A DNA stretch of 64,000 nt from Lasiosphaeris hirsuta (GCA_030549175.1 JAUKUA010000010.1:62001-126000); one strand, 5' to 3'. Counted from the stretch's first letter, positions 46,952 through 58,049 are shown. A program made the numbers and translations. The notes: a model not told the origin generated them from the sequence alone.

Positions 46952-48895
46952 TCACCCGAATCTGCCCTCGAGATGGTTCCAGTCTGGACTGTCACCTCTC
47001 AATAACTCCCACATAGGATGGACGTCCTCACCCTCGCTCAGGTGGGAGTGGAGCCAGATACAGACCCCGACTCGGCGCCAATGTGGGAGCCCAAGGCCAT
47101 CGCTCTCGACCAAGATGAGACCGGTGTTGAAGGATTCGTCTCCGAAGTCACAGCGACCCATCAGTAGAACCGTCAACGGTATCTTTTCGCACCTCTGGGC
47201 CACCCAAGCCGCCAAGTCGTCGTGGTTATTTTCGTCGCTCAGACTAAAGACATTGACCTTATCCAGCTGTGGAGGCAACGGATCAAGGTGAGTGCCGCGG
47301 TCTAGGGCAAGTAGATGTGCTGAGTTGTGTGAGTTAACGTGCATCCTCCACATGGACTGCTTCAGCTTCTCGGTGTATTTCGGTCGATTCGTTCCGTGCC
47401 ACGCTGACTGTAGCGTCTTGAATGAACAAGCCTTCCCGGAGAGGTGAGCCCAGAGATGGTTACCTTTTTTCTCGGAGGAGAGTTGGCAGAGGTTGAAGTG
47501 GCGTATCATAATGTTGACCTCGAGCCGCCCTCCACTTGGCCATCCAAACATGTCTCCTCGGTCTAATATCCAGGGGACCACGGAGCTGGACTGCAAGCAC
47601 CAGCTCTTACCCGGCGCCGGTGCATCCAAATGCACAAACATTTGGCTGAGGACCGGATACAATCGCATGACCTTGGAGGTAAATTCGTCTTGGAGTTCTT
47701 TAAGAGTGTAATCGTGGGTTGACGTCGGGTCAGCAGCTCTCCCGACGCGGAAACTTGGGCCAAGGATCTGCATAATTCCGTAGACCCGGTCCAGGGGATT
47801 TCTGGGATTTCGATTCGAGGATATTGCCAGCAGTCCCATCGGGTTGTTATGCCAAAGAGCTCCGAGCCCGCTGTTGTGGAGTAGGCTCATCAGCTCTGAC
47901 AGGCTTGGGGTGCTGAGTGGCTTCCTGGTCATGTCGCTCCATACCAGAATGTTGTTTGCCCTTAGCAGAATATCATTGAGCTCCATGCATCTCCATCCTA
48001 TTTGTCTTCCTTCGGCACAAACTCTCGATTCTCGAGACAATAAGATGGCCTTGTGGCGTAGATAGCCCTCCTGAAGCGTCCAAAGAGATTTGAACCACGG
48101 GTCCTCGGTAAGTTCCTTCAGCGCCCGAGTTGCGACAACGGCCCATTGATGAACTTCGCAAGACAGACTGTATGGCTCCATATCCAAGCCGGAGCCACCG
48201 ACGTCAAAGTCTGACAGGATCCGGGTCATCTCTGTGTGAGAGAGATGGCTCAACCAGACGTACACATGCTCAGCCCTTTGAAAGATACGAGCCTGCCTGC
48301 CTATTTCCGCCCATTTGACGGGCGAATCACGTTGCTCGATGCAAGCAACATCGAGCCAGAGAAACTGGTATGCCCGCTGCTGTCGTTCGAGGAACCTGAG
48401 AAGTGGCCCGACCAGCCAGCTGGCGGGGGTTTTCTTCAGCGCCCTTGGACTTCGGAGATGATCAAACTCGTAGTGTCGGTCGGTGGTCCCCATCGTTTGG
48501 CGGATGGTGCGTCGGAATTCGTCCACGGTGAAGTGTTTTTCTGGGTCGATGCGGGGGACACTCCAGGGAACGCCTTGGATGGGTAAAGCTTTCACGTGTG
48601 GCTTGAGTTTAGGATTCCGCAACTCAAATTTGCCCCAGGTGTATGATATGGCGACATATCTCGGATTTCGAAATCCACCGTATATATTACCAGGACTCCA
48701 TTTATGCGATGTCATTGTTGGCACATGAAGCAAGCGTCTTGGCCAGTCAGAATCGTCGTCGAAGTCATCATCGTTATGATCAATTGGTGCGGGAGCAGCA
48801 GAAGCCAGACTGAGGTTGAAGTTGAAGGCGCAAAGCAGAAGCGTGACTATTGGCACAGCTAGCCAGGGAGAAAAAAGAAAGAAAGCGGCACTCAT
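46952..48895 (-). CDS. HET-domain (heterokaryon incompatibility) protein, 647 aa
   Basis: This is a single open frame. Residues 1-33 start hydrophobic (SPWLAVPIVTLLLCAF), like a signal anchor, followed by an acidic linker. HET motifs: RLLHVPTMTS then PRYVAISYTWG (residues 78-88), FLWLDVACIEQ (178-188), VYVWLSH, and WFKSLWTLQEG (267-277), then NPLDRVYGIMQIL. HET domains mediate non-self recognition and programmed cell death after fusion of unlike hyphae. The gene is divergent from, and paralogous to, the 49119-51494 gene, with 223 bp between start codons. The hydrophobic N-terminus is unusual for a HET protein and may be a membrane anchor or a mis-set start. Confidence 0.85.
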   Translation of the reverse strand: MSAAFFLFSPWLAVPIVTLLLCAFNFNLSLASAAPAPIDHNDDDFDDDSDWPRRLLHVPTMTSHKWSPGNIYGGFRNPRYVAISYTWGKFELRNPKLKPHVKALPIQGVPWSVPRIDPEKHFTVDEFRRTIRQTMGTTDRHYEFDHLRSPRALKKTPASWLVGPLLRFLERQQRAYQFLWLDVACIEQRDSPVKWAEIGRQARIFQRAEHVYVWLSHLSHTEMTRILSDFDVGGSGLDMEPYSLSCEVHQWAVVATRALKELTEDPWFKSLWTLQEGYLRHKAILLSRESRVCAEGRQIGWRCMELNDILLRANNILVWSDMTRKPLSTPSLSELMSLLHNSGLGALWHNNPMGLLAISSNRNPRNPLDRVYGIMQILGPSFRVGRAADPTSTHDYTLKELQDEFTSKVMRLYPVLSQMFVHLDAPAPGKSWCLQSSSVVPWILDRGDMFGWPSGGRLEVNIMIRHFNLCQLSSEKKGNHLWAHLSGKACSFKTLQSAWHGTNRPKYTEKLKQSMWRMHVNSHNSAHLLALDRGTHLDPLPPQLDKVNVFSLSDENNHDDLAAWVAQRCEKIPLTVLLMGRCDFGDESFNTGLILVESDGLGLPHWRRVGVCIWLHSHLSEGEDVHPMWELLRGDSPDWNHLEGRFG

Positions 48896-49118
48896 CGAAT
48901 TCGGCTGTGATAAAGTAGGTGCGGTGCATTTGTGGAATTTTGAAGAACTCGTTGAGCTGAGGAAGAGTGTAGAAAGTGGGAGACTGACGGTCCGTCTTCA
49001 GCTAGGTTCCGAAGCAGCACCTGGAGTGGTGAATCAGGTGATCATCAACCAACTCCAACATTTGCTAGGTACATAATAGGCCGCCCAGAGCCAAACCACG
49101 CATAAACCCCGCACGAAA
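48896..49118. promoter_or_regulatory. Shared intergenic region of the divergent HET pair
   Basis: 223 bp separate the two ATG codons (up to 328 bp if the right gene starts at 49224). It must hold both promoters. No individual binding site can be named. Confidence 0.5.
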
Positions 49119-51494
49119 ATGCCAAGGCCAAGGAGACTTTACTACGCTTTCCACTTGTCTTTTGCTGTATGGCCCCGAATGTACAAATTTATAGTTCCTC
49201 CGAGCGCCAGATCCCGAAGAATAATGGCAGATGACGGGCACCAGCTCCCTCGGTCCTACGAGCTCCTTTCGGATTCCGGGCCGCTCCCCAACCCCTATGG
49301 CGAACTCGATGACGATCTCTCAGACTCCAAAGACTCGGATAGCTTGAGCTTCAGTGATATCGGGCCGTATGGCGACGCTTCGGGCAATACATCGGGACCC
49401 GCTTCAATCCCGTACAACCCGTCGCACGTCAACCCCTGGGGCATACCTGTCACTGCAGGCTCATGGGCCCCATGGCCAGTAGTCCCGAACCGACGCTCCC
49501 CGCCTCCGCGAAATGCTGCTCCCGGGCTTGACGATGAGGTACTCGCCACGCTGCCGTCCCGCGTCTGGGCACACCTCGAGATTGCAGCTCAGTATGCCAA
49601 CGCCGCACTCGCCGATCTCGGCTTCCGCCAGGGCTGGGAGGGCGACACCCTCCGTCCCATGGAGTCAACCGTTTCTCCTGACGACCCATCGTTCCAAACG
49701 AGGCCTTGGCTATGGGAGAAGCTGTCAGAGCGCAGCCCGAGTCTAAAAGACCCCATGGGCGACTGGCCGGCCAGGCTGTTACACGTCCCCACCATGACGT
49801 CTCTCCCCTGGCAGGCGGGAAATGAGTACGGCGGGCAAAAAGAGCCGCCTTACGCCATCATTTCGTACACCTGGGGTCGATGGCGGCTGCCGAGCGACCA
49901 CGACCCGCCGCATCCTGCGCTCCAGGTCCACGGCATCACCTGGAAGGTCCCTCCCGTCAAAGATGCGCTTTTCAGTGTAGACGAGTTTGAGCGGGCGCTG
50001 CGCAAGGTGTCCAAGCAATCGTCGTGCGATCTGGTCTGGGTCGACATCGCGTGTATTAATCAGAACAACGGGTCGCCCGAGTCGGCGCGGGAGGTTGGTC
50101 GACAGGCCAAGATCTTTCGGACGGCCCATCAGGCGTTTATATGGCTTGTGAATCAGCGTGGCGAGGGAGAGGCGCCTGTCGAGACACTAATGCGGGACCT
50201 TCAGGAGTCGGCCAGACTTGCCAACTGGGCGCACCGCCGCTGGGCTTTTGACCACACGCCGTCCGGGTATGAGGACGAGCATCTTGTCGGCGGAAGTACG
50301 GACAGGAGCATCGGCAGTGCCGATGACAATGCACAGCGGGTTTCGGCGGCGTCAATGTCAATCGCCACGCTCACCGCCATCCCCTGGTTCACGTCTCTCT
50401 GGACGCTACAAGAAGGCTTTCTCCGGCCGACATCCCGTTTCATCAACCGGCATGGAGACTACGCCTTGTCCGGCGAGGGCACGCCGTTTTCCCTTCAAGA
50501 CCTGCTCACCTACTCTAGGCAATTTCATCAAATCCTTGCGGCGAGGACGAAACTTCGGCTAGACGAACCGTCCAGCCCTGGTGACAACAACCAGTTTCTA
50601 AAGATGGGTCTGATCCGTGTCATTGAGCGAGCGGGCTTGGAAGCCCTCGCGGACCGCGATCGGTTGTCCTTATACGCCTGCTCGTATTCGAGAAAGGCCA
50701 GCAACCCCCATGACCGCATCTACGGCATCATGCAGGTGTGGGATTTCCAACTGGGCAAGTCGGCTCCGCAAGCCGACCCGGCTCGATCTTGGACGGTGGG
50801 AGAGCTGGAGTTTGAGTTGGGAAAACGCCTGATTGAGGAGTTTCCCGTCGAGAGCCAGCTGATGGTTCACAGTGGCATGCATCCTACATGCCGGCGGCAG
50901 GGCTGGAGAGTTGCCCAATCGTCGGCGATCCCGCTGCATGGGCTCTTGCTATCTCCGACGGGGCGTCTAGACGGTATCCTGGACCGGCCATCGCACCTAG
51001 GGCTGAGGAAAGCGGACGGGGTGACGTATGTCTGGTTTCAGGGCATGAGTTGTGAGTTTGAGGACCTCCGTCTCGCGTGGGAGGCTGCGTACAACCGCGG
51101 CGATGAACAAACTCCATCCAGCCCCGTCAGGATCTCGCTCGACTTCAACCCCGTGCTCAACGCGAGGACCATGCAAACCAGATTCTCACTACAGGATGTT
51201 CCGCAACCTCAACAGCTGGAGCTTGCGGCTATCATGAGTGGCAAGATGAAAACACTGGGCCGTACCCTCTCAGTGTTGCTGCTAGGGGCCGTTACCCAGC
51301 AGTCCAACGGGGTCGGCCGGACGACGTGTATCGGTCTAATTGTCGCCGACGCACCCGACGAGGTTATCGGAGGGTGGAAAAAGCGGTTGGGTATTTGTCT
51401 GTGGGTAGTCCCACCTTCTGGCCACCACCATGAGAGTGCGGCCCTGTCTGGGCAATCGGAAGCCTGGCATCAGGTTGAATGCTTGGTTGGGTAG
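49119..51494 (+). CDS. HET-domain (heterokaryon incompatibility) protein, up to 791 aa
   Basis: This is a single open frame. The second ATG at 49224 (MADDGHQ) is an attractive alternative start because the preceding 35 residues are not conserved in the paralogue. The N-terminal 200 residues are Ser/Pro/Asp-rich. HET motifs: WPARLLHVPTMTS, PPYAIISYTWG (243-253), LVWVDIACINQNN (305-317), FIWLVNQ and WFTSLWTLQEG (423-433), then NPHDRIYGIMQVWDF. It shares these blocks and the WP.RLLHVPTMTS lead-in with the divergent gene, indicating a local duplication. No RIP signs are seen despite the duplication, which suggests divergence beyond the RIP threshold or selection. Confidence 0.87.
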   Translation: MPRPRRLYYAFHLSFAVWPRMYKFIVPPSARSRRIMADDGHQLPRSYELLSDSGPLPNPYGELDDDLSDSKDSDSLSFSDIGPYGDASGNTSGPASIPYNPSHVNPWGIPVTAGSWAPWPVVPNRRSPPPRNAAPGLDDEVLATLPSRVWAHLEIAAQYANAALADLGFRQGWEGDTLRPMESTVSPDDPSFQTRPWLWEKLSERSPSLKDPMGDWPARLLHVPTMTSLPWQAGNEYGGQKEPPYAIISYTWGRWRLPSDHDPPHPALQVHGITWKVPPVKDALFSVDEFERALRKVSKQSSCDLVWVDIACINQNNGSPESAREVGRQAKIFRTAHQAFIWLVNQRGEGEAPVETLMRDLQESARLANWAHRRWAFDHTPSGYEDEHLVGGSTDRSIGSADDNAQRVSAASMSIATLTAIPWFTSLWTLQEGFLRPTSRFINRHGDYALSGEGTPFSLQDLLTYSRQFHQILAARTKLRLDEPSSPGDNNQFLKMGLIRVIERAGLEALADRDRLSLYACSYSRKASNPHDRIYGIMQVWDFQLGKSAPQADPARSWTVGELEFELGKRLIEEFPVESQLMVHSGMHPTCRRQGWRVAQSSAIPLHGLLLSPTGRLDGILDRPSHLGLRKADGVTYVWFQGMSCEFEDLRLAWEAAYNRGDEQTPSSPVRISLDFNPVLNARTMQTRFSLQDVPQPQQLELAAIMSGKMKTLGRTLSVLLLGAVTQQSNGVGRTTCIGLIVADAPDEVIGGWKKRLGICLWVVPPSGHHHESAALSGQSEAWHQVECLVG

Positions 51495-53314
51495 GGTTCC
51501 GAATTAGTGTTGGGTAACACAAAAAGAGTCATGGATTCAGTGATGGATGGTTCTGGCCCGGAGAAAAATCCCTGGCCCCCTTTGGTAGGTCAGGCCACGC
51601 CAGAACCACGCTAAGCCATTTGCCAATCAGGAGGCGGCTACAACCTTCTGGGAGGCTCACCCCTTCCAACAATTAGTTATTCTGATCATATTTGCCTTCA
51701 TTTCCCCGCAGTTTCTCAGATACTCTTGATCTCCCTGTCCTGACGGGATTTCCTCCTCGATTTCAAGTCTTACCTTAACGCACCACTGCCACGTTATTAG
51801 GGGCTGTGTTGACACGATCCCGTACTCTCTTGTCTTTTGGAAAGCCGATGGGCCCGCCTAATAGAGCACATAACTGGCGCCATGCACATTGTTAGTCTCG
51901 CTTCGAGGGCGCAGTGCCTGCAGTGGGCAGCAAGTACACCTTTCAAGCATGGCCATGGGGCTTTGTTTGAATCTCATCGACTTCAACTTAAGTATGTTCA
52001 ATTTTCTTGTCCACATGCACACTTGTCGTCAACATCATGGAACTAGGTAGGTACTAGTGTTCACGTTCCCGGTGGACCACGATCACCCATGACGCCGCCA
52101 CCTCAGCCCCTGATCCCGAAGTCGTAAGGATAATTGTATTCTTTAAAGTTAGCCAATCTTTGGAGCTGACATGTAACCTCGGGTCATCTTGGATGGAGGT
52201 ACCTACCTAATTCATGTCTCTGAGTCAGTCAAGGACAAGAATTGCGTTTCCCATCCCCGCCCCCCCACCAAGCGTCTGCATAATACAAGGCTTATGAGAG
52301 AGTATCTTCGAAGGAGACTAAATTTTCAGCGACTTCACTACCCTTTTGGAACCTGCAATGAAATATAAGACTCATGGCATAAAGAGAGTTGGCAGAGTAT
52401 AGCTAGATCCAATTCCCTTGAAAAGATATTGGGAGGTTTGACAACGCGCTAACATTCTACCTTCTATTGTGACCAAGCTCGCCTAACCCCGTCTGCCTGG
52501 AAATCTTCCTACATTTCAGGGCTTAGCGTAGCAGCGTGACATGATATCATTTTGAGGACGTATCTGCATAATACCTATGGCCATCAAGAGGCTGTCTCGG
52601 GGTACGGCAGGCACCCCTCCACGCATAACCCCAACCCTGTGCAACCCCTTTGCTCGTGATAAAGACAAATAACGACCAAAACTATGCTATTTCCTATCAC
52701 CTATCCTCTTTACACTCTACCTCGCAGCCATATTGAAGGACGACCATACCTACTGCAACGCGGACGATGTCATAGTCCTCGCGTTCGGTAAAATGGAGGA
52801 ACAGGTACGGACCAAGCTCACGGCCAGACATCCTGTGCCAAGGAGGCACTCCTGCTAACCTATAACGGTTAACCGCTGTAGATGGTAGAGAGGAGATCTA
52901 AGAAATGGCTCGAACTATTCGGGAGCTTTAGGGGTAAGCAACTAGAAGAAAATACCGGCGGCGACAAACTCGGGAAGAAAATACTGCATGAATTGACAAC
53001 GATAAAGAAACCCTGGCTGGGGCCCCGGCAGACTGATATACATCAATCAATCACTACACCATTTCTGTGGCTAATCTCCAATTAACTACTATGATGTCAA
53101 GGTAAAATAACCGATGTGCTCGACTGTTAAGCTATTTTCAATCAACTAGGTTGATTCCAAATTCCTTGCTGCCGTGGTTACCGTTGAAAGCTTGGATAAT
53201 GTTGATGAGCTACACACGTACCTAACTCCTATCTATTTATGGCGTTAGAAGTGACGGGTAATCAACATCGTAGTAAGACAAAAGTAACCATGAAAATGAA
53301 CCCCTTTACCCATA
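51495..53314. other. Intergenic region, no supportable gene
   Basis: Only short frames occur (51837-52046 and 52882-53085 plus), without motifs, conserved ends or splice signals I can trust. Composition is normal and no repeats are evident. Confidence 0.5.
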
Positions 53315-53673
53315 TTATTTGCCCGTATAAGAAGAGTACGGCGCATTGGCACCATTAAGATTGTAGCCGTTCTGCATCTGGCCGATAGCTTGTGACATTG
53401 CCCAATCGTTGCCGGTTGGCGCGGGTGTGGCACCACTCGAGCCCCCACCGCCCCAGGCGCCTCCAGACGATCCGGGATAGGATGACGATGGCTTTCCTTG
53501 GGAACTCTGCTGAGCTGGACGCGCGGGCCCTGTATCGTCGTCATCTTGGGAGGACCCGGGTCAGTGTGGGGCGATAGGCAATCTGACTGGCAGAATGAAA
53601 TGGGCTTACCATCGTAAAGAGCAGCACAGCATGCGCCGAGGCAGCAGAGCGCTACCAGTTCAGCGCCGCACAT
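53315..53673 (-). CDS. Small two-exon protein, 97 aa, Cys-rich N-terminus
   Basis: Join (minus strand) 53673-53610 and 53544-53315; 294 nt. The intron 53545-53609 has GTAAGC, CACTGACC and AAG; the last is an uncommon but purine-matching end read here as CCAAG, so the acceptor is the weakest point. The product starts MCGAELVALCCLGACCAALYD (four or five cysteines in a hydrophobic stretch, a likely palmitoylation or membrane-association site). It continues with an aspartate run, a Ser/Gly/Pro-rich low-complexity middle (SSYPGSSGGAWGGGGSSG) and MQNGYNLNGANAPYSSYTGK. No known function. The unspliced frame (142 codons) is less plausible because its second half is a shadow of the Gly/Ser-rich exon. 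Confidence 0.6.
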
Positions 53674-55037
53674 GGTTGTAATGTTTTGAGCTGTGGTTTA
53701 GTTTGATCGTTCGTATTCTGTGCGGCATAAATAAACATGAAGAATGGAAAACGTTGACTGGTATTTAAAACCTCAGATTCTGGGACGCTGAAGTCACACC
53801 ATGTGTGCTGTCCGGGAATCCTCATTTCCTCAAGCGCTTCGAGCCTAAAGTGGCGTGACTTTACGGTGGTGTGCGATGTGGGGAGTAGGTTCCAGCCAAT
53901 CAACCCGTGATCCAGCCGAGTGCGTAGATATCTATCGCCACTGAGGCTACCCAAGAGCAGATAAAGATCACTCGACTTTCTCGCAAGCCATGGTCTGATG
54001 CTTCCAGCACCCGCCCACGTAACGAACAAAATTCCCTTTTCGGCAGCCGCAGCAAACCACCTGAGGCACGGCACCCTTTTTTTCAAAACCCGTGCATGAT
54101 AACAATGACCGAGGCAATCGTCTTAACGGCAGTGATGTAAGCCGTGGCAATGATGTTTAATTGCCTTCCCAAGACAGGGATCATTATACCTACCAAAGAG
54201 AAAGGAAGCCTCACTATAAGACAGGTTTCCACCTCTCCCCCAGTAGGTCTTTTCCGGTCTTTTTCCTTGATGGACAATGTGTATCCCTAACCACTCATCT
54301 TAAGCTCCCATGCCAGAACGGCTAGCATCATTTCCGCGATGCACCTAGCTCCAACTTTCTATCGCTCTTCGAAACCGTAAACTTCGGGGTCGCAAGTACG
54401 TCTTATACATATGAGAAAACCCGTAAGCCAGCTCGTGCAACTCGAACTCTGCGTGGCCAGTGGTAGAGCCAAGCGATGGAGGATAGACAAGGCCCTGGCC
54501 GATTCTCATGACGAGACACAGCTTCTCGGCAGATAGCCATCGCCCCCGAAACATCCAGGCCCTGGTATGAGCACGATGGCGATGGGAAATTACGACTTTT
54601 GTGTTAAGGATGAACTAGTCGATGAGGACGAGGTGGGATACCAACAGGTACTCCGAGGGATTACATTGGCACGCAAAGCCAATTACCAGGTGCCTTCTTC
54701 CTCCGGGCCACACCGGCCAACCACCCCTCACCCTCGCGCCGCCAGGGATCGAGCCACCGAGGTTCTCGGCACTCTCGACGGGTTCTTTTCATCGTCGCAG
54801 ATTCGATTGCTTAGATCGCCCAGCGATCAGTACCATAGCCAGACCCAATGTACTCTCAAAGCGAGTAGAGCTGGGAAAAACACAAACCCCTGGGAGCCGA
54901 CTACCTCGCTTCATCGTACAAGGTAGCCATCCAGTTTGGTTAGTGACTGGTGCGACAGGACCTGTTAAACCTGACCATGGCTCCCACGTCAAAGTGACGA
55001 CCGAGGGGGGCTTCCATCTTGGATACCCGAACTCGCA
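53674..55037. other. Intergenic region with unsupported short frames
   Basis: Overlapping frames at 53652-54086 (minus), 54567-54926 and 54622-55041 (plus) contain no recognisable domain. 54567-54800 has a short acidic start (VKDELVDEDEVGYQQVL) that might be an exon, but I cannot connect it. Confidence 0.35.
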
Positions 55038-55850
55038 GTGACCTCAAAAGCGACCACGCCATTCTGCAGTTTATCCGCCACAAGCTCTAGCTATACAACC
55101 ATTAACCCTAGGGACTCCGCCACGGGGATTCGGCCAATATCTACAGTAGTGAACGGGACGTACTTGGTGTTGAAAGGCTGCCCCCTTGGTCAGCTGCATG
55201 TCATCACTTACCCCTTCGAGCTGTTTCCCTGCCCTGATACAAGGCCTCTGACCGTCCCCGGTACTGTCACCTATCAGCCTACCGGCGAGCCATGGAAGCT
55301 AGCTTATTGGGGGACAATGCACCTCGATGTGGCGACCGAAGGCCAGACCGACCGGCTACGTCGACTTTCCAACAGCGACTTAGCAAGGATCATGGCTGAC
55401 TGCGCACAGTTTCAGTCTGGCGGCGGCGACTGTGGGGAAAGGCTTGCTATTGATTATGAAAATAGCTACCTCCCCCGATGGTGTCTTACCATTGACGTTA
55501 TCAGCGAGTTAGAACGTATAAGCGTCTTTCGCACCAGCCGCGGCTACCTCGGCCTCACTCTCTCGAACGTTGCACCTACCGACGAGGTCTTCTTGCTTTT
55601 GGGGTTCACCAATGCCCTTCATAGTCAGACCTAGTTCCAGCAGCAGTGAGGAAGTGGATGAGTATAGTGTGGTGAGGTGCCACGCACCTACAGGGTGGTG
55701 TTATGCCAATGGTGTCATGGTTGGTGGCCTGGCCAAGACATATAGGGAGATAGGGCATGAGACCACCCCACTGTTCTTGAAGCGATCGCGTTACGCTCAA
55801 GGGTTTTATAGGACTCCGTCATATTTTCCCACCCGGCTCCCATGATTCTA
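55038..55850 (+). pseudogene. C-terminal half of a HET-type gene, frameshifted
   Basis: The frame 55038-55634 ends RTSRGYLGLTLSNVAPTDEVFLLLGFTN, the typical HET C-terminal block (G.LGL.P....D.V..L.G). The expected continuation MPFIVRPS, then VRCHAPTGWCYANGVMVGGL, lies in the next frame from about 55597 to 55740, so a one- or two-base shift occurred near 55600-55610. The N-terminal HET domain is not recognisable upstream. Upstream segment LRRLSNSDLARIMADCAQF may belong to the same ancestral protein. Confidence 0.6.
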
Positions 55851-56030
55851 CCGCTGTCGGTATCCTTTTAAGGGTCCATCTTACTCCTGATCTACCTTTT
55901 GGCTCTTGGTGTGGTCTGAGTCATGGACGATATGTTCCTTAAGCTTCGCCACACCGGTAGAAAACTTATAGATCTAAGCAATGCCTTTCTTTTGGGTTGG
56001 TAGCTTATGTGTATCTTGTGTACCTTAATT

Positions 56031-56393
56031 TTAACAATCTCTAGATACAGGGCGTTCAGCCCTGGCAAGTTCCCTCATGCGTAACCGCGCTTCTAATTCG
56101 GCCCCAGCAGTGACCCTCATAAGTAACCGCTGTGCTAATTCAGCCACGCCAAGTTCCTTCATGCGTAACCGCTCTTTTAATTCAGCCAACTCCTCCTCTT
56201 TTATTTTTTCGCCACTCGTTGGCAAAGTTGACCGAAGGTCCCGTAGCTTCGTGTGGGCCTTAACGTAGTTGATTAGGATAGATTTCCCGCTCCCCGGCTT
56301 CCGAAAACCCAGAATAGATTGCCGTCTAGGGAGGCAAGCCATTCTTTTGAATCCCGTGTCCCATACCCAGTCGCAGCTCTCGGAGGTTGTCAT
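56031..56393 (-). pseudogene. P-loop NTPase (NACHT-type) relic with short repeats
   Basis: The 120-codon minus frame reads FKRMACLPRRQSILGFRKPGSGKSILINYV, a Walker A (GSGKS) in the context seen in fungal NACHT proteins. It is followed by a charged helical part with three diverged copies of an ELxxRLRMxELA-like unit (42-bp DNA repeats at 56064-56188). No Walker B or sensor follows before the stop. It is probably a fragment of an NLR-like gene, consistent with the neighbouring HET relics. Confidence 0.5.
56064..56188. repeat. Three tandem copies of a about 42-bp unit
   Basis: The units share GTAACCGC..T.CTAATTC(G/A)GCC and (A/C)AGTTCC.TCATGC. They encode the leucine/arginine-rich helical repeats of the P-loop relic. 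Confidence 0.7.
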
Positions 56394-56924
56394 GACGTTG
56401 TCGATCTGGGTCTCACGGCCTCAGCGTTCTTTGAAGTCTAGCATGTTCATGATCGCTAAAACAGAGAGAAAAAAAACCTTAGTCCACCTGATCCAGCTAT
56501 CTCATGAGAGCGACCTAATCGTCATGGTCCTGCTTCCTAACATTGGCCTCCGCCTCTGCATTTCGCACCACCTGTTGTGTCTGCTCTTCGAGAATCTCAC
56601 TCTTCAGCCTTACAATGTATCCAGAGCGCTGGCTGTGAAAGGCTACAAACCCCTCGTCCCGCCAAGGAGCGGAACTTGCACATACCGCTATAGTCCTGGC
56701 CCTGGGCAAAGAATGTGTTCTCAGTGTCTCTGCGGTTTTACGCCGACGACTCATCCGGGACCACCTAACAGTCATTACCGTTAGATGAATTGCATGGGGC
56801 CGGAATCGTAGCTGTATTCTATGTCGTGATGTGGCATTCACTGAACTTTAGCATCCCCCGCAGCTCTGCTAGCCAGTAGAGGCTCAAGCTGATTGAGATT
56901 AGTAAGGGGTTTCCGCCATTTGAT

Positions 56925-56960
56925 TTCTTCGTCTTGTTACTTTTCTTCGTCTTGTTACTT
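56925..56960. repeat. Two perfect tandem copies of an 18-bp unit
   Basis: TTCTTCGTCTTGTTACTT is repeated exactly at 56925-56942 and 56943-56960, followed by a partial third copy (TTCTTC). Confidence 0.85.
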
Positions 56961-57749
56961 TTCTTCCTGCAACTGCTCCGCACGGCTATGCATGAACAAA
57001 ACCAGCCAAGGTCATCTTCACTTTCAGGCGCATTTGGCGATGCATTTCCCGCCCGATGCAGCCAGGTTGACCCCTTAGCCCATAGATGAAGACGATATCG
57101 GCCAGCACAGCGGTGCTGGGGCTAGGTGCTGAGATTTCGGTGATGCCAAGATTACGAATGCTGCGGATGTCAAAAACACCGGTGTTGGGGTGCGTTGCCA
57201 TATCGGCCGAGGTGTGGTGTGGGCAGAATTGCCAATGTTGCTGCATTCAGGGAGCCTCGATCTATCGGTACCGAGCTTAAGTCGACGCAAAACTCGAGGA
57301 GGTTGTCAACAGGATTCCCTTTTGATCACGGTCGGTTTTCCCCGATGAAGCCCAGCGTGAAACGTATGTCGGGTCGTAATAAGTTCGCGCCCGAAAAAGG
57401 AGCGCAGTCGTTCTAATCTGTTCACGTACCTTGGCGTTGAAATTGTTTGTGTGACAGTGGCTTTCGTTCCCTCCACAAGGAGATGACGATAGTCAAAGAC
57501 ACGTAGCTGGCTCGCCATTTATGCTGTATGAGGCCTCGAAACATTGAGAACAGTCCACCGACTGATTAGTGGATGAACGCGAGCGTTGGGCACCGCCTTT
57601 TCACCTGCTCTGACGCTTTGAATAAGGGTCAAGGTGTACTGCATGCTGCGCCGCGCGGGGAAAGGTGCGTTCCTCGTTCCTCGGTATCGTTTCCTCTGTA
57701 TCAGTGCTAGTTAGTCCTTACTGGAAGGCGCGTCTGCTCCCAGTTCACA

Positions 57750-58049
57750 ATGTGGCTCCTTAACACGTCCACTTTCACCCTCAAATTCAACTTCGAGCCG
57801 AGCGAGTACGCGATCCTCTCTCACACATGGGAGAAAGAAGAAGTGACTTTCAGTAACATGAGGGATCTCGATGTGGCGAAGAAGGCCGGGCGGACTAAGA
57901 TCGAACAGACTTGCCACATAGATAGGGGGCATTGGAATCTCGGATATGTCTGGATCGGCACATGCTGCATCAACAAGAGCAGCAGCGCCGAGCTTTCGGA
58001 GGCTATCAATTCCATGTTTGCATGGTACCAGAGGGCAACAGTTCTCTAG
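57750..58049 (+). pseudogene. N-terminal HET-domain fragment
   Basis: MWLLNTSTFTLKF then YAILSHTWEKEEVTFSNM, KIEQTCHI, NLGYVWIGTCCINKSSSAELSEAINSMFAWYQRATV then TAG. This is the start of a HET domain of the MWLINT.TL type, through motif 2 (W.DTCCI.KSSSAELSEAINSMF). The expected glycine of SHTWG is glutamate and the D of W.DTC is glycine. Nothing of motif 3 follows. It is a truncated and decaying copy from a different HET subfamily than the divergent pair. Confidence 0.8.

Noticed and set aside
53652..54086. 144-codon minus-strand frame.
   Set aside because: It overlaps the first exon of the small gene, has no domain and no supporting signals.
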